Assembly: GCA_027306915.1 (NCBI GenBank)
Contig: DAHUYW010000072.1
Coordinates: 288 to 6,381 of the forward strand
Length of the DNA stretch: 6,094 bases
Direction of reading: 5' to 3'
Source of the DNA: Spirochaetales bacterium
Lineage (GTDB): Bacteria; Spirochaetota; Spirochaetia; DAHUYW01
Under the pieces are notes generated by a model. It saw nothing but the letters and a program-made list of their open reading frames with translations. It did not search any database and was not told the DNA's origin. The position numbers and the translations under genes were made by a program. Shown here piece after piece: positions 5,597 through 6,094 of this stretch. Within the stretch, counting starts at the first letter, position 1; each line of letters starts with the position of its first letter.

Positions 5597-5950
5597 AAGC
5601 GATGTTCATTGATTGGCAGCGGGTTCGGGTGTTCGTGCGCCCGGGAGCGACCGATCTCCGTAAGCAGATCAAATGGCCTTGCCGTGATCGCTCAGAGCGA
5701 CATGCAGCAAGACCCGATGTCGGGCAACCAGTATGTGTTCGCCAATCACGAGCGACGACTCCTGAAAGCGCTCTATTGGGATCGCAACGGCTTCTGCCTG
5801 TGGCAGAAGCGCCTTGAGCGCGACACGTTCCCCTGGCCACGGACAGAAGGCGCAGCGCGCGAGCTGACCGTGGAGCAACTGAAGATGCTGCCCGATGGGG
5901 TCGATTTCTGGCAGGCGCATCAGAAGCTCTCGTATTCGAGCGTTCTGTGA
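5593..5950 (+). pseudogene. tnpB: IS66 accessory protein TnpB, frameshifted
   Basis: The N-terminus reads MKAMFIDWQRVRVFVRPGAT followed by DLRKQI, then shifts frame. The next frame reads GLAVIAQSDMQQDPMSGNQY, then YWDRNGFCLWQKRLE and FWQAHQKLSYSSVL to the stop. The family has DLRKxINGL here; the sequence is ATC AAA TGG CCT where ATC AAT GGC CTT is expected, so one extra A at 5671-5673 explains the break. With it removed the protein would be 118 residues, the usual TnpB size. The start at 5593 overlaps the tnpA stop (ATGA). IS66 TnpB (Orf2) proteins are required for transposition, so this copy is probably defective unless the extra A is a sequence error or is bypassed by slippage. Confidence 0.88.
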
Positions 5951-5995
5951 AAGAAAGTGCTCCCCATCTCGGCGGAGCTCTGGTAGAACGCCTCC

Positions 5996-6094
5996 ATGGG
6001 TTCCGCGCTCGAAGAGCTGGGCATCGAAGATCCAAACGTGCGTGCCTACATCGAGGCTCTGGAAAATCGCAACAAGGAGTGGGAGACCAAGTAC
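5996..6094 (+). CDS. tnpC: IS66 transposase TnpC, N-terminal fragment at the window edge
   Basis: An open frame of 33 codons starts MGSALEELGIEDPNVRAYIE and continues to the window end as a charged helical segment (ALENRNKEWETKY), like the coiled-coil leader of IS66 transposases. The ATG at 5996 is the only start available, because an in-frame TAG lies at 5984-5986. No strong ribosome binding site is seen. It lies 45 bp after tnpB, as expected for tnpC. The DDE catalytic domain would be to the right of the window. Identification rests mainly on position after tnpA and tnpB. Confidence 0.75.
   Translation, partial: MGSALEELGIEDPNVRAYIEALENRNKEWETKY

Larger units (their letters stand above)
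5183..6094 (+). mobile_element. IS66-family insertion sequence, left part
   Basis: Three consecutive genes in the canonical IS66 order (tnpA, tnpB, start of tnpC) identify the element. The right part of tnpC and the right terminus are beyond the window. IS66 termini usually begin with GTA, and GTACGCGCC at 5183, 87 bp before tnpA, is the best candidate left end. The matching right repeat and the 8-bp target duplication cannot be checked, so the left boundary is tentative. The family identification is sure. The frameshift in tnpB suggests a non-autonomous or decaying copy. Confidence 0.8.

Noticed and set aside
5671..5680. Programmed frameshifting in tnpB
   Set aside because: The site is AAA TGG, not a known slippery heptamer, and IS66 is not known to use frameshifting inside tnpB.
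5609..5950. A complete 113-residue gene starting at 5609
   Set aside because: Its first ~20 residues are out-of-frame tnpB sequence; the family N-terminus lies in the other frame from 5593.

Overview
This 6.1 kb window is bacterial DNA of moderately high GC that holds several damaged genes next to an insertion sequence. No rRNA, tRNA or CRISPR array is visible. The lipoprotein at 578-1057, with its LSSC lipobox and KLGADDIINVRID motif, resembles small lipoproteins I associate with spirochaetes, and DUF4386 genes are also common there. A Spirochaetota origin (free-living or metagenomic) is a weak guess from memory of protein families and was not tested.

Left block, minus strand (1-1551). Transcription order runs right to left. 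First is a DUF4386 membrane-protein gene cut to its first ~65 residues (1333-1551). A 77-residue protein of a conserved uncharacterised family (1103-1336) overlaps it by ATGA. Next comes a 159-residue lipoprotein (578-1057), then a second, divergent DUF4386 gene (1-373) that carries an internal frameshift and runs off the left edge. Both DUF4386 copies are therefore damaged while the two small genes between them look intact.

Divergent intergenic region (1552-1945). It contains a compact pair of overlapping palindromes (1612-1631), short GC-rich direct repeats and a possible promoter. It separates the left block from a plus-strand operon.

Central operon, plus strand (1946-4864). An NTF2/SnoaL-like protein is followed by a short-chain dehydrogenase/reductase (SDR) and a 530-residue FAD-dependent oxidoreductase of the phytoene desaturase / carotenoid isomerase / retinol saturase type. 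The set suggests a small redox pathway on a hydrophobic substrate, but no substrate can be read from the sequence. The SDR has lost an internal piece and changed frame, so its N-terminal frame stays open through the FAD gene as one 801-codon frame.

Right block (4865-6094). About 400 bp without a convincing gene leads into the left part of an IS66-family element in the canonical order tnpA, tnpB, tnpC. tnpB is broken by one extra A, and tnpC is cut by the window edge. The most notable property of the window is four independent lesions in 6 kb, which means either real gene decay around an IS or errors in the sequence. I see no clear evidence of an exciting new defence or mobile system. The NTF2-SDR-FAD operon and the DUF4386/77-aa/lipoprotein block are the parts whose functions are really unknown.
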